Assembly: GCA_016748015.1 (NCBI GenBank)
Contig: JAAOMT010000672.1
Span: forward strand, 257,094 to 321,093
Length of the DNA stretch: 64,000 nt
Source: Geosiphon pyriformis
Taxonomy: Eukaryota; Glomeromycota; Glomeromycetes; Archaeosporales; Geosiphonaceae
Direction of reading: 5' to 3'
The translations under genes and the position numbers were made by a program. Each line of letters starts with the position of its first letter. Position 1 is the stretch's first letter. This document shows positions 25,405 through 37,330 of the stretch, one piece after another. Below the pieces are notes generated by a model, which saw only the letters and a program-made list of their open reading frames with translations, did no database searches and had not been told where the DNA came from.

Positions 25405-25536
25405 AATTTGTTTTCGTGTGACAGCTCTGTGAATATTAAAAATTATATTTCCAGGAATCAAATAATCTTAAATTTGTTTTCGTGTGACAGCTCTGTGAAT
25501 ATTAAAAATTATATTTCCAGGAATCAAATAATCTTA
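25405..25536. repeat. Perfect tandem duplication, 2 x 66 bases
   Basis: Two identical 66-base units lie end to end (25405-25470 and 25471-25536). The unit length is a multiple of three, so one frame reads through both, but no gene signal surrounds it. Perfect identity means the duplication is recent or an assembly artefact. Confidence 0.95.
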
Positions 25537-26864
25537 AAGTTGTCTCATTCGAAGTTCAATTTCCCAAACCAAGATTCTGGGATCCAATAATTGCTCCTTT
25601 TTTTTTAAAGTTAAATCGTAATAAAGAAGAGGAAACACCCTCGTTTTAAAGTTTTAGATAAGCAAGTTTTTAAAAAAGCGTTATCCATGTGTCAGGGAAA
25701 AGAACAAATTTTTTCTTTAATTTACAGATCTTTTGGTTAATGAAAATCCAAATATTACTTTTCTGGAGCCTTTAAACTTAAAAGAATTTATATTCATGCT
25801 CATTTGGAGAAATCTAAAAGTTACACCCTTATTATTTTTTATTACCAAATGATATCTTTAAAGTTAAATAAGAAATTCCTCGTGTGACTAGTTTACCCCT
25901 CTTCTGACCCAGTGAACTTTAACGGGAAAAACCTCGAAGTGGTAGATCCCAAGATTTTCAAGCAGAAGAAATGAGGTCTATCAGTGCTTTAAATATATCT
26001 TTAGAAAATTTTATTAGTTCACCCCCTCCCCCTAATAGTAACTCATACATCATCAGAACGGTGATAGTAGAAAACTGTTTGAAACTTTCTCATATTTAGT
26101 GATCTCAGTTGAAATGAAATTTTCCAAGACTATAAATCAGCAGTTCAATTCGAAAATTTTCCTTATCATGTTCCTTTTGCTCATTATCAGCAATTAAATT
26201 ATTGTTTTTTTCAGTTTTATTAATTATAGACATGAATGAAAAAGCATGGAATTTTGGTACATGTAAGTACTGAAATCATATTTAAAGTTAGGACACAATG
26301 TTTTACTCCGACGGCGACGTTAAGCATACATAATGCATTAGACTAATCGTAATGAGAAACTTTAACGATTTAAAAAGGGTTTGGAACGCCACAGAATTCG
26401 AACCTACAATAATGATATTTAATATCCGAACCAGATCTTGAAATATTGCCCACTTTTCATCCCTTTATAGATGTGTTTGATCAAAAAATGGCAAACCCTT
26501 TTATGCACTGTTTAATTAACCAACAGGGAAAAAAAAAATTTTCCTCATTTAAATGTAATAGATAAAGCATTAATTAACATGGTTTATGAATAAAGTTTTC
26601 TTGGATAAAAAAGTTAGGGGTTCATGCCGAAAAAGGATATTCTTCTAGCATATAGTCCGACATTAAAAACATCAAATCATAGAACCTTCCTGCCAATTGA
26701 ATTAAGGTTGCTTGGAGTGTAATTCCAACGAAGATTCTTTTTATGTGCAAATTAACGGTCCTTCATTTTAGCTTGGTCTGACATTTAGAAGTAAATGAGG
26801 TTTCAATGTACACCGATCTTGGTGAATTTTAGGGGTATCTGATCCCAAAAACACTCGCGCCAAA

Positions 26865-26873
26865 TATAAATAC
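26865..26873 (+). promoter_or_regulatory. TATA-like box of cyclase C
   Basis: The sequence TATAAATAC sits in a locally less AT-rich segment about 165 bases upstream of the cyclase C ATG. The call rests on position and sequence only. Confidence 0.4.
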
Positions 26874-27032
26874 ACCCGGGTTTCGGAACTTTTGAGATTC
26901 ATGTCTTGAAAGAAATAAAAAATCTTTGAGACACTTGAACTTTCTATAAATCGGGCTCTTTTTATCTCTATCTAAACTTCAATTCTTCAATTTTAAAAAT
27001 ATCAAAAACTTCCTTTAACAATTTGATAATCA

Positions 27033-29441
27033 ATGCATTCTGTTCGTGAGACGAATAGTGACGCAGGAATTCAAACATTTTTTAAAAAGGCACAAAATGG
27101 TTCAGTAAGAATAGCATCAAAAAGTAAACAATTTTATAAAAGTTTAAAAAAAAATATTCAAAACAAAGTCAAATATGGTCCTGAAGATCAAGATGCAACT
27201 TTCCATAGCTCCCCTCAAAAAAGTTCCTTCTACAGTACCTCATTGTCAAGCCCCAAAAATTCTTCATTTGTATCATCCCAAATACATCCGGCTTCATTGA
27301 AACATAATGATCCGTGTCCAAAAAGCGAGTCAATTTCATCGCCTAAAAATGTTCAACATATCGAAGAGGTGTCCAAATTACAGCTAGTTCAATACACAAA
27401 CGAATTACTATACGAAATAGCAATGGGTATATCTCCAAATTTTTTCCAAGATCCGACTGAATCGGCCATACTGACCACAGACAAACAAGAAAACACCGAA
27501 TGGGTTGGTTTTGGGGAGATCTCAATGTCTCCGTATGATACGGCTTGGGTTGCCATGATACCAGTTCCAAAATATAAAGAGACCCTCGATCCTCAAGATT
27601 TCCAGTTAGCTTTTCCAGAATGCTTCATATGGTTATTATTTTCGCAAAAGCTTCACGGTAGATTGCCTCACGTTGGTCCAGGATGTATCAGTCCTTTCTT
27701 TGCAATTCTTTTGGCACTTGGGATGTTTCGCAAAAGAAGCGGTCCCTACTTTGAACAAAAGCTTCGGGAAATGAATATTACACCGGTAAACTTTTTACAA
27801 TTGATGGTTTTTAAAATTGAGAAATTCAATCCTTTGATCATTATTTAACAATTCATTTTGATAATTAAAAAAGTATCACTTTGAACGATTTTTTGAAAAA
27901 ACGCGAGCCCAACTTAGAAAAGCGTAAGTAATTAATCTGCAAAGCTTTTTTTTGATCTATTAATTTTATCACTTATTAATCTTTCTTCCTTATTTGAATT
28001 TAGATTAAATGAATGGGATATTGATGAAATTGATTTTTCTGGATTTGAAATTATTATTCCTTATCATATGAACGAATTAGAAAAATTGGATCCACCCGTT
28101 ATCTTTGACTTTCCAGACAAACAACGACTTTTAAAGGAAAATCAAAGAAAAATGAGCATACTGCCAGTAGATGCTATCTTTGCCATGGCAGCTAATCGTA
28201 AACCTGTGTCAATAATTTATTCCTTAGAGGCTTTAAGTGGAATAATCGACCTTTCGCGCTGTCAAAACCCAGGATTTCAGGCATTGAATGGTAGTTACGG
28301 GGGATCACCTGCGGCTACAGCCGCAATTCTAATTTCGGCGCCAAAATGGGACCACAAAGCATACGAGTTCTTAAAAAAAGCTATAGAAAAAAGACCACAA
28401 TACGCTGGAGGTTGTGGTTACGTGCCCACGGTCTACGATGTTGGTACATTTGAGATATGTTGGGTGATGCATTGCCTTGGTGAAATTGTCTTGAAATCAT
28501 CTCAGCAAAATACCTTAAACATTCCGTCTACGCTTTTGGAAAAAACCAGAGCTAATTACGGTTCTTACATTACTTATTTGAAAACCATCCTTGAACATCA
28601 AAAAGGAACTTTACGGTGGACCAGTTATGACAATAGAATTCCAGCGGACGTAGACGATACAGCAGTAGCTTATTTCTTGATCACACAATTTTGCCCAAAC
28701 TATAAATTTGATCTGGAGAAATTGATGAAATCTTTTTGGAATGGCACATATTTTATTACATTTCCAAAAGAACGTACATTTTCAGTGAGTTGCAATTCCC
28801 ATGTTCTATCACTTTTAATATCACAGTACGAGATTGTCAAAAAGCAACAACTGAATGGTGATTTGGAGACAACAACTCAGCTACCGGCTGAATCATCAGC
28901 AATCGACTTACATCATGTAATTGTTGCAACCACCAATTTTATTAAATCACAACGTAAGGAAAATTTTACATGGTCAGACAAATGGCACAGTAGCCCTTGG
29001 TACACAACGATGAAATCGATTTCGACTCTTCTAAACCTACAACATTATCCTGAATTGCTTTCTGCAACTTCGTTTAAAACTAAAGAAGCTCTCTTTGAAT
29101 TCTGTGGTGAATCAATTGGTCGTGCTCTATCACTTCAATATCCTGATGGCAGCTGGGGTCAACGGTACATTGATAATTCATCTGGAAACATGGAAGAAAC
29201 TAGCTACATCGTAAGACTACTGCAGGCTGCAAAAAAAACCTGGATAAAAGATAATGCTATTTTAGAAGCAATTACAAAAGGACGTCAATTTTTGCTTGTC
29301 CAATTCGAAGATGCGGTCACAGATCCGAACTTTTTCCATAATCAAGAACCCCATTTGTGGATTGCTAAACAACTTTTTACCGCACCACGAATCATTCGTT
29401 CATCGATACTTCTTGCACTCTGGGATGAATCGAATGAATAA
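27033..29441 (+). CDS. Class II diterpene cyclase C (copalyl-diphosphate-synthase-like), intact DXDD
   Basis: Three exons: 27033-27785, 27874-27923 (50 bases) and 28004-29441, giving 746 residues. Seen: a Ser-rich, basic N-terminal extension (about 1-110) with KSKQFYKSLKK; SPYDTAW at 166-172 (family box SAYDTAW); the NGSYGGSPAATAA segment; DVDD at 483-486 (bases 28647-28658), which matches the catalytic DXDD box; and QYPDGSWGQ followed by GNMEETSYIVRLLQ near the end. Class II diterpene cyclases protonate geranylgeranyl diphosphate to a bicyclic copalyl-type diphosphate. Fungal versions are usually the N-terminal half of a bifunctional enzyme of roughly 950 residues; here the protein stops after the class II domains and no DDXXD is present, so it should be monofunctional and need a partner. 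Product stereochemistry cannot be read. It is the only one of the three paralogs with the full catalytic box. Confidence 0.9.
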
Positions 29442-29576
29442 ATTAATTGATTAATTAATACTTGGATGGTTCTCATCCTAAAAATTAGTAGAAAATCAGA
29501 AAGACAAAATAATCATTTTACCCAATAGCATTTTGAAAAAGCAAACCTAATACAAAACCTTTTTAAAATTACATTA

Positions 29577-29607
<31 letters not shown>

Positions 29608-32600
29608 ATACGGAAACTTTTTGTTTTAATGGATTGGTCAAAGTTGGTTTGGCGTTGAGAAGTGCATGCATACATGCAATAAAAATTATTGTGATAATTT
29701 AATTTGAACATAAGATCTGGTACAATGTGACATTGTTTATGCAAAGATCCGCCATTGCAAAAAAACTAAAAAAAACTAACTTCTGGTCTCTTTCTTACAG
29801 GATGGAATTGTAAGTTTTAGGATAAAAGTCTTTAAACTAAAAGCGGTTGCAATCATTCATACAAAACACACCATTTAGTAATGGTTTTTCAGGGGGAAAA
29901 GATCATTTAAAAAATTAGGTATTCAATATGTTTTCTTTGCAACCTAATCTTATATAAAATGAAAATCTTGGGCCAAATAACACTCAATATTAGCAGTCAA
30001 TTGAAAAAAAAAGGGTTAAACTATTGGTCTCCATAACAGGCATCCCAGATAAATGTTCAAACAGCAGAATCAGGACAAAAACGATTAATTTTTTAGCGTC
30101 ATAGACATTATTGTTAATATATTTTTTTCAAAAAATCAACCAAAGCGTGGGTGAAAATAAGTCATAAATATATAAAAATCATTTTTAAGATAGCTCTAAT
30201 CTAAAAATGGTTGAACAAAACAAATTAAATAAAATAAAATAAAGAACAAGTTCAATTCTTTGATACTGAGATGTATCTTTAACAACGGTAGGGAATACGT
30301 TGAGAAAGGATATCTTATGCTTTCAGAAATTCCAATTTCATTTTAGGGATTCTTTAGTATAATGTGGAGCCTTTTGGTCATATATGGAACATTTACCAAT
30401 TATTTTGAGAATCCTAAAATTTCATATTGATGGCTCAATGTAAGTATGTGGCTTTTAAAGAAATTTCTCGATAGGTTCTGCAATAGAAAGAAAGAAACAA
30501 AGAGCGGGCCCCCGTAAACGAAATTGAAGAGTTGACTTCTTTTTTTTGATAATAAATTTACACTAGTTTTTATTTAGTCCATTTTAATGCCGCTATAAGA
30601 TTGAAATCTGACGTTCAAGGTATCGAAAATACTTTACGTTATCGCTATCTTCATGGATCCGTAATTTTCAATTTTAGTCCACTGCCTAGCAAGCTGATTG
30701 AGATCGCAGGTTGGATTTCTTGAAGGCATTACGCACTCTAAGGCTTCGTATTCTGGTCATTCTTTGGGCATATAAGATGGATGATTTGTTAAATTGATCG
30801 TGTCTTTTTACTAAGCTTAATTTAAAGGATTTGTTACACGATTCACAGGAAACATGAAACACGAATAAGCTTTACCTAAAAACCCACTCTCCTTGAATAC
30901 CACCAAGATTATTAATGAACAAATTGTCGTTCAACAAGTTTAGCTTTTGATTTATCAATAAGAAGTAGAAGGCGTTTGATCCCTTGATCATTGGATCACA
31001 CAAAAAATATAGTATTACTAGTAACTGTCTGTGAGTTATTTTTTCAAACGGCCCGTAATTAATTTGTCCATAAAAACAAGGTTTAACTTTGGAAAAGCAT
31101 CCCTGCATTTCTTGCTGTCGACCTCATATGAAATTTTGGGAATCCTGCCGACCCTGCATAATAATAATTTTGGTCTAAAGTAATTTTAAATTTTAAATTT
31201 TCCACATGAAGTTTTTCCCATTCGTTTACTAAGAATTTTTTAACTATGTAATAACAAAAATAAATATTTTCTTTGAAGTTTATTATAATTGTGACAGAAA
31301 TGAAAATTTTACTTACAATTTTGCGTTATTCTTTAAAATAAAAAACAATTATTTATAAGAATACTAGATTTGTGTAATTAAGTCTGTCGATGCAGTCATT
31401 TTCTATTATTATTAAATACCCATTTTAGTAATGAGGGCAGCAATAATGTTATCTTAAAATCTAATTAAGTCATAAGAGTGTTGCAATTTTCAAAGTGGAT
31501 TTTTCTAAACCTGTTTTTCTTATATAAACAATAAGCAATTAACATAAGCAAACAATTGTGTATATTAAATTATTTCAAGTTTTGGTTTTAGGACGAAAAT
31601 CTGGGTAATCACTCAAACATATTTACGTAATCCAATGATTAAAAACCTGTCATTGAATTAAAAGAGTAAAGTTGTCAGAATGGAAACTTCTATTTTGCAG
31701 TAAAAAACAAAGCTGCACATTTCAGTGTACCGATCAGAGAGTACCCAATCTTGACAAATTGGAAAAATAATATTATGATAAATCATCTTTTTTGAACTTT
31801 TTATCTACTCGACGATCGTTTTTTTCTAAAAAAACGAACCGAAAGACTCAATAGTTGCAATCTATGGAATTTATTATAAGAATAGTTCCCTTTCACAACT
31901 AATTCGCTTGAATTAATCTCATAAGAAATGTGGACATTACATTTTCAAATAATCTTTCGCCGAGATTTTGGAAGATTTCCCGCCAAGTATGAATCTGTTG
32001 CCTGATAATTAATGGATCTCTAAAATCCTCAATTTTTGTCAATGCGCCTGCTGAAAACTGTATCTGTTATAGAATTCCTTGCATCTTGAAAAATCATCCA
32101 TCAGTGTTACCGAAATAGAATGTTTCTCATATTGTTTTTCACATTTAGGATTTAAAAGATTTGCAAGTTAGGGGCCTCATTTCTGATTACAGAAAATTAA
32201 TGTTTAAAGTTTTGATAATCCCGTGTGAATTTCACCTAACAAACCTTTCTTGTCTTCGATAAAAAAGTTTCCCATGTCACTTGTAAAATTTTTATTCTTT
32301 CTTTGCATGTCAATTGATCAGCCTATTGTAATCTCCTATTAATTAAAGTTTTTTGATAAAAATGAAAATCTTAATGATTTTTTAAATTTAACTGAAATAA
32401 TGAATAGGGTTTAATTAGATGATAAGTAAGTCCTGGTGTTCTTTCCATACAACTTTTCAAGCACCTCATGAAGTATGGGCTTTTTCCGTAATTTCTTTGT
32501 AAGCTTTTTGGAATCTTCTTTTTAAATAGGATTAAATCTTTTTTGGTTTCAATTCTTTCATATATTAGCTAATAATTTGAAACACGATATTTAATCTCGT

Positions 32601-32700
32601 AAATAATGCTTTCTATTTTATTTAAGGGTAGATATAAAGTTACTAATAACTTTTTGTAGATCAAATCTGGAATCTTAAGATTTCTGACATAAATGTTGAT
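29442..32700. other. Intergenic downstream of cyclase C
   Basis: No supported gene. A TATC microsatellite lies at 29577-29604. The 30.56-31.15 kb part has more mixed composition, and a 41-codon plus-strand frame near 30600-30725 looks protein-like but is followed by frequent stops, so it may be a decayed coding relic. I could not identify it. Confidence 0.45.
29577..29604. repeat. TATC microsatellite
   Basis: Seven TATC units about 140 bases downstream of the cyclase C stop codon. Confidence 0.95.
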
Positions 32701-35450
32701 TTATTGGTCAAAAGATTTTTTACATCAAATTATTAAGTTTCATGTCACAATACACAAGTAATACAAGAGTGTTTTTATTTAAATAAATTTCAAAAACCCC
32801 AAATTGTATTTGTAGTTACAACACTTTATTAAATTAAAAATAATATTTTAATTGTCACATGGTTGAAACTTCAAATTATATAGATACAATTAATTGTAGC
32901 CGATGTAATACTTGATCTTTATATTTAAAATTCTATTTTTAAATTAAATTGAAAAGTAAAATAAAACAAAAATTAAGCAAAATTGATTAGCCATTACTAA
33001 TATATAAGGAAAGCATAATAAAATGAAATATTAATATTAAAAATTTTCACAGTTTTTTACAAGAAGCTTTCATTTGCTAATATGTTCCTTAGAAAAAATT
33101 TCATAAAGTAAAAAAAATGATAATTTAAACATTGTTTAAAAAGTAGTTTATTGAAAAGAAATATATTTTTATAATATATTTTATATTAAAATTATATTAA
33201 TATAATTATAAAAATAATTATTTTTATTCATTTTTTTAAAAAATAATTATTTAATAATTTTTGTTTATACATGTAAATATTTTTAATAATTTATTAAATA
33301 TTATAATTAATAATTAGTGATCATAAGATTTTTTTTTGAATTAATAATTATTGTTTATTAACAATATCTAATTTCTTTAAAATTTCATAAAAACAATCTG
33401 GTTGAATGTAAAAAATTAATTATATTTATGTTTTAACATATTTTATACAAAACGAGTATATTCAAAATTTTTTAAGATTAAATTTATTCTTTAAAAATAC
33501 ATATTAATAAAAATATTTATTATACATTTAATATAATATTTTGAGCCAAATTAAAATAAAACAAAATTTCATAAAATACATTTGTGTATTTATATTTTAA
33601 TTTGAAATTTCGAATAATTTTAAAATTTATCAATTGTAAATATACAATAATTTTAAAAAATATAAATTTAATGTTGATTAATAAAATTGATAGTTTATTT
33701 TCGCCAAATTATATGTATATGATAACTTTTGTTAGTTATATAGTATAAACAAATAAATTTATTTTTGGTTGGTTGTTATAATCGTAATTTTAATTTTCAA
33801 TATTTTATTTATTTAAATAATTGCGAAAATTTTTATTTTTATTTTTTTTAACAAAAATTATAAAAAATAATTTTTACAATTACTGTAATTATTATATTTT
33901 GCTAAAATTTTTATAATTTTTAATAATAATAAAACTCGACAAAAGACAATAACTCTAAAAAATTATGAAATTGGTCATAATATTTATTTTGCAGTAACAT
34001 TCAAAAATTTTTAATTGTTTTTTTTTGTTTATAAATAATTTAATTTTTAATAATTTACAATTGTAATTTAATACCATAATTAATTTATAAAATATTTTGA
34101 ACTATTTAATAATTGAATTTTTGCAAAATTTAAAATATTAAAATCAAAAATATAATTATTTAAAATTGTGTAAAAAAAAAGCTTACTTTATTAAAACAAG
34201 TATTAATTAATAGTTTAAAATTTTTAACGCTTAAAAATAAATACAATTTAATAAAAATAATTTTTTGTTTAAATTAAAATTAATAAAAACAGAAAATCAT
34301 TTTTTTTCAAAATTGACTAATTATTAATTACATTAAAATTAATACATAAAAATAATTTGAAAATTTGAAAAAAAATATTAGAAGTCTTAATGGCAACTTA
34401 AAAAGCAAATTAAAGTTTTATAATTAATAATAAAAAATAGATTTTGTCAGTATTTTCAAAGACAGTTCTTCAAATAAATTTGAAATATATTTAAAAAATA
34501 AAAGGTTTAAAATAATTGAATTTTTTTTATTTTTTAGATTTAATAATAACAAATTTTGTGATATTATAAAAAATAAGTTATAAATTTTTTTTATATTGGT
34601 CAAGTTATAACTTTAATTATAATTGTTGTCTTTATAATTTTTAATATTTATATTTATATTATTATTATTATTATTGTTGTTGTTGTTGTTGTTATGGTTA
34701 TAATTTTAATTAAAATTACAATAATTTTTTTACTATTATTACTCTAAATCTTATTATATAAGTTATAATTTACAAACTACTTTTTTTTTTAATTTGGAGT
34801 TATTTGAAAAAAATAACTCAGTTTTATTTATATTAATTATATTATTTTATGATATTTTTTTTAAAAAAAATTGTAATTGTCGTTTTTTATATACAAATAT
34901 TTTTAAATAAGTATTAAATCATTTGTTTTGAAAAAATTTTCACATCTTGACATTTTAACAAAAATTCAGTCAATTATTGAAATTTTAAATCAAGTTTTAT
35001 TTTATTATAATTAGTAATATATATTTTTAGTTGATTACCTTATTAATTAATTAATTAATTAATTAATTTAACATTATTTTTCAGTTAATTATTTTTTTTA
35101 GTTAATTACTTTTCATTTATTTAATCGTTTTACTGTTAATTATTTTTTAATTAATTTCTTTTTTTAGTTAATTATCTTTAATAATTCTTTAATCACATTA
35201 TTAATATATATTCTTATTTACATATTTACAACACTTTAAATGTTACATTATAATACATTAATAAACTATTTATATAATTCTTTATTATTACTAATATTCT
35301 TCTTAATCAAAATTTTGTCAGTTTATTTTAATAAAATTCTTATATTCATCCTTTTTTGAATTATTGCATCAAAAACTATTATGTTTGTTAAAAAAGTTTG
35401 TGTAATTCAAATTGTCAAGGTTTTTTAAAGCTTTAGATAATAAAAAAAAA
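32701..35450. other. Extremely AT-rich gene-poor island 2
   Basis: About 2.7 kb of nearly pure A+T, like the 9.95-14.7 kb island, including a TTAA run (35042-35068) and a TTG run near 34676-34693. No frame of note. It ends abruptly against a base-rich island at 35521. Confidence 0.7.
35042..35068. repeat. TTAA/AATT microsatellite
   Basis: Uninterrupted run of the self-complementary tetramer TTAA, able to form a cruciform. Confidence 0.9.
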
Positions 35451-35520
35451 ACATTAATTTTTTGCTGAAATAATAATAATGTAATTATATAATGTAAATA
35501 TCTACTACTATCACATAGTA

Positions 35521-35860
35521 GAACTAACCAGCCACCCTTATAATCGATCCTGAAGCAAAGCCACCGAACATCAGAGGCGACATGAGCCACATCTCTCAAC
35601 CTCTAAAACACAATTGGCGACATCAAAACCCATCCAACACCGTAGCCGAGGTTGGCGCAACCGTGTCGTCACCCGCTATCGCATCAATCTTCTCTAAACT
35701 TGGCCCTAGGAATCCAAACCCTATCACGATGTCCAATGACGAAACCCCTAACTATACGATTTTCAACCTTGTCAACGTATCGTCCTTCAAAACATTCAAA
35801 CCATTCCTTTGAGCACGAAGCCCTTCGCCTGCGCAACACTCAATTGAGAATACTTTAATT
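35521..35860. other. Base-rich island with decayed coding character
   Basis: About 340 bases visibly richer in G and C, including many CG dinucleotides, than anything within several kilobases. The plus strand has a 76-codon frame (35582-35812). The minus strand, read across a few stops, gives a more protein-like run containing Leu/Ile/Val/Gly-rich stretches. I recognise no family. It may be a fragment of a transposon or of transferred DNA. No splice sites join it to the lipase. Confidence 0.4.
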
Positions 35861-36344
35861 AGTTAAAGAATCAGCCATTGGTTATTAATTTCTTTTTATT
35901 GTGATTGTTTAACTATTTTGTGATTATAAACAAGTATTTTTTATTAGTTTACATGTGTATTAATAATAGGAACTTAAAATGATTGTAATATTGATTGTAC
36001 TTTATAAAAATTTGAGACAAATTTTTTTATGAATATAGAAAGGGTGTGACTATATTTTTAGCTTCACCTCAATTTTAAAAAACAAGCCTTTGGTTTGTGA
36101 CTAAATTGAAAATTTTGAAGGCTTTCTCGAAAAATCTCGGACCATATTTATTCGAAGATGTGATTTTTACATTGAAGTCAAGGCAACCGACACCCCAAAA
36201 TATGGACCACCATGAGCGGGGTCAATTTTACACAGGATATCTGGAATGGAATTGGCACATTTCTAAACAAAAGATGTTATTAAAACTAGAATGTTATTAA
36301 CACGCACATGAAGAATTTGAAACATTCTCTAGCATATTTTAGAA

Positions 36345-37330
36345 TTAGCATACATCATTTTCCCGGCCATCACACTCTCTGACTGGAGGTGACGTAGAGT
36401 TATCATTACTCATTATCCACATTTCTTTCCCGGCATGTTCATACCCAAGGAAGTGAAAAGGTACATGTGGGATGAGATCGTTGGTATGAGTAGTGCGAAT
36501 CAAAGAAATCTGTTTGTCAATATAGTCTGCAAATATCTTGTTTCCAACACGAGGTTGGCCAAATGTATATACAAAGAGATTTTTCCCTGGGATGAAAGAA
36601 GACATTTTTTCTTTGATATCGAGACCCTTTAATACTGCCAGGGCTAAATTTCCAACAGTCATTGTTAAATTAGGTTTAGCATATATTTAATCAAATAATC
36701 TTACAAAAAATGATTCAAAGCTTACCACCACCCAAGCTATGCCCAGTTACATAAACATTAAACGTGGGATTTTCTTTGATAAGTGGGTCTAAAAATTCCA
36801 TAAGGTAACCTTGCGTAGAATGAAACGCGTGTAAAAACCCAGCATGTACTTGAGCTCCAGGTACCAAAGGATAATCATCCAAGATTAGAGTTTTGTCAAT
36901 AAGAAGGTTTATTAAACTTCTCATTGATGTCCCACGGAAGGCAACAACAATTTCTTTTCGCAATGTGTTTATCGCGACGTAAGCTTAATATAAATTTTTT
37001 TAGCGAAAATTTTATTAGACAAATGTTAAGAAAGAGGAGAGCCCGAAGATTTTGCATGAGCCTACCTTGAGCATTAGTAATATTTGCCTGAATTACAGCA
37101 ATAACTCGTGTTCCTTGAATCAAAGAACAATGACGACAATTCCAGTTTTGAATTTGAGCTGCATCATAATAGGCAATTGTAGAATATATTGCAAAAGTTG
37201 CGAGAGTTCTCTCAGTTTCTTGTGAAACTAAAGGTGGAGCTCTTTTTATATTTCTCTTGCTGACTACATATTGAATATTTATGGAAAGAAACAAAAGAAA
37301 AATTATAAGGAAACTTTTTGTATGTCCCAT
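36345..37330 (-). CDS. Secreted class 3 (triacylglycerol) lipase
   Basis: Three exons on the minus strand: 37330-37066, 36983-36726 and 36643-36345, giving 273 residues. Seen: an N-terminal signal peptide (about residues 1-24: basic start, hydrophobic core LIIFLLFLSI, small residues before KR); the NWNCRHC segment that resembles disulfide regions of fungal lipases; VVAFRGT with the oxyanion region; GHSLGGALA with nucleophile Ser171; and a probable Asp230 (THTNDLIPH) and His244 (GYEHAGKEMW) completing the Ser-Asp-His triad. It is secreted and hydrolyses acylglycerols. Length fits Rhizomucor-type lipases without a long propeptide. The second intron splits the codon right after the GHSLGG motif. 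The gene appears intact, with no relation visible to neighbours. Confidence 0.93.

Larger units (their letters stand above)
20164..27032. other. Long intergenic region before cyclase C
   Basis: About 6.9 kb with no supported gene. It holds the promoter side of the F-box gene, an AT-rich part (about 20.5-21.9 kb) with an AAT microsatellite (21735-21766), a GGTT run (22883-22901), a 38-base palindrome (23696-23733), a 66-base tandem duplication (25405-25536) and the cyclase C promoter. Short frames (22648-22923 minus, 25408-25590 plus) have no domain, and the second is only the tandem duplication read through. Confidence 0.55.

Noticed and set aside
25408-25590. 60-codon frame with a repeated 22-residue unit
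   Set aside because: It arises from the 66-base tandem duplication, whose length is divisible by three; no promoter, splice or domain evidence.
26380-26470. tRNA-like sequence on the minus strand (a GGTTCGAATTCTG T-arm)
   Set aside because: The T-arm pairs only with several wobbles, and no matching acceptor strand or D-arm is found at the expected distance.
36097-36300. 67-codon plus-strand frame downstream of the lipase
   Set aside because: No domain or splice partner; it lies in the likely lipase 3' region on the opposite strand.
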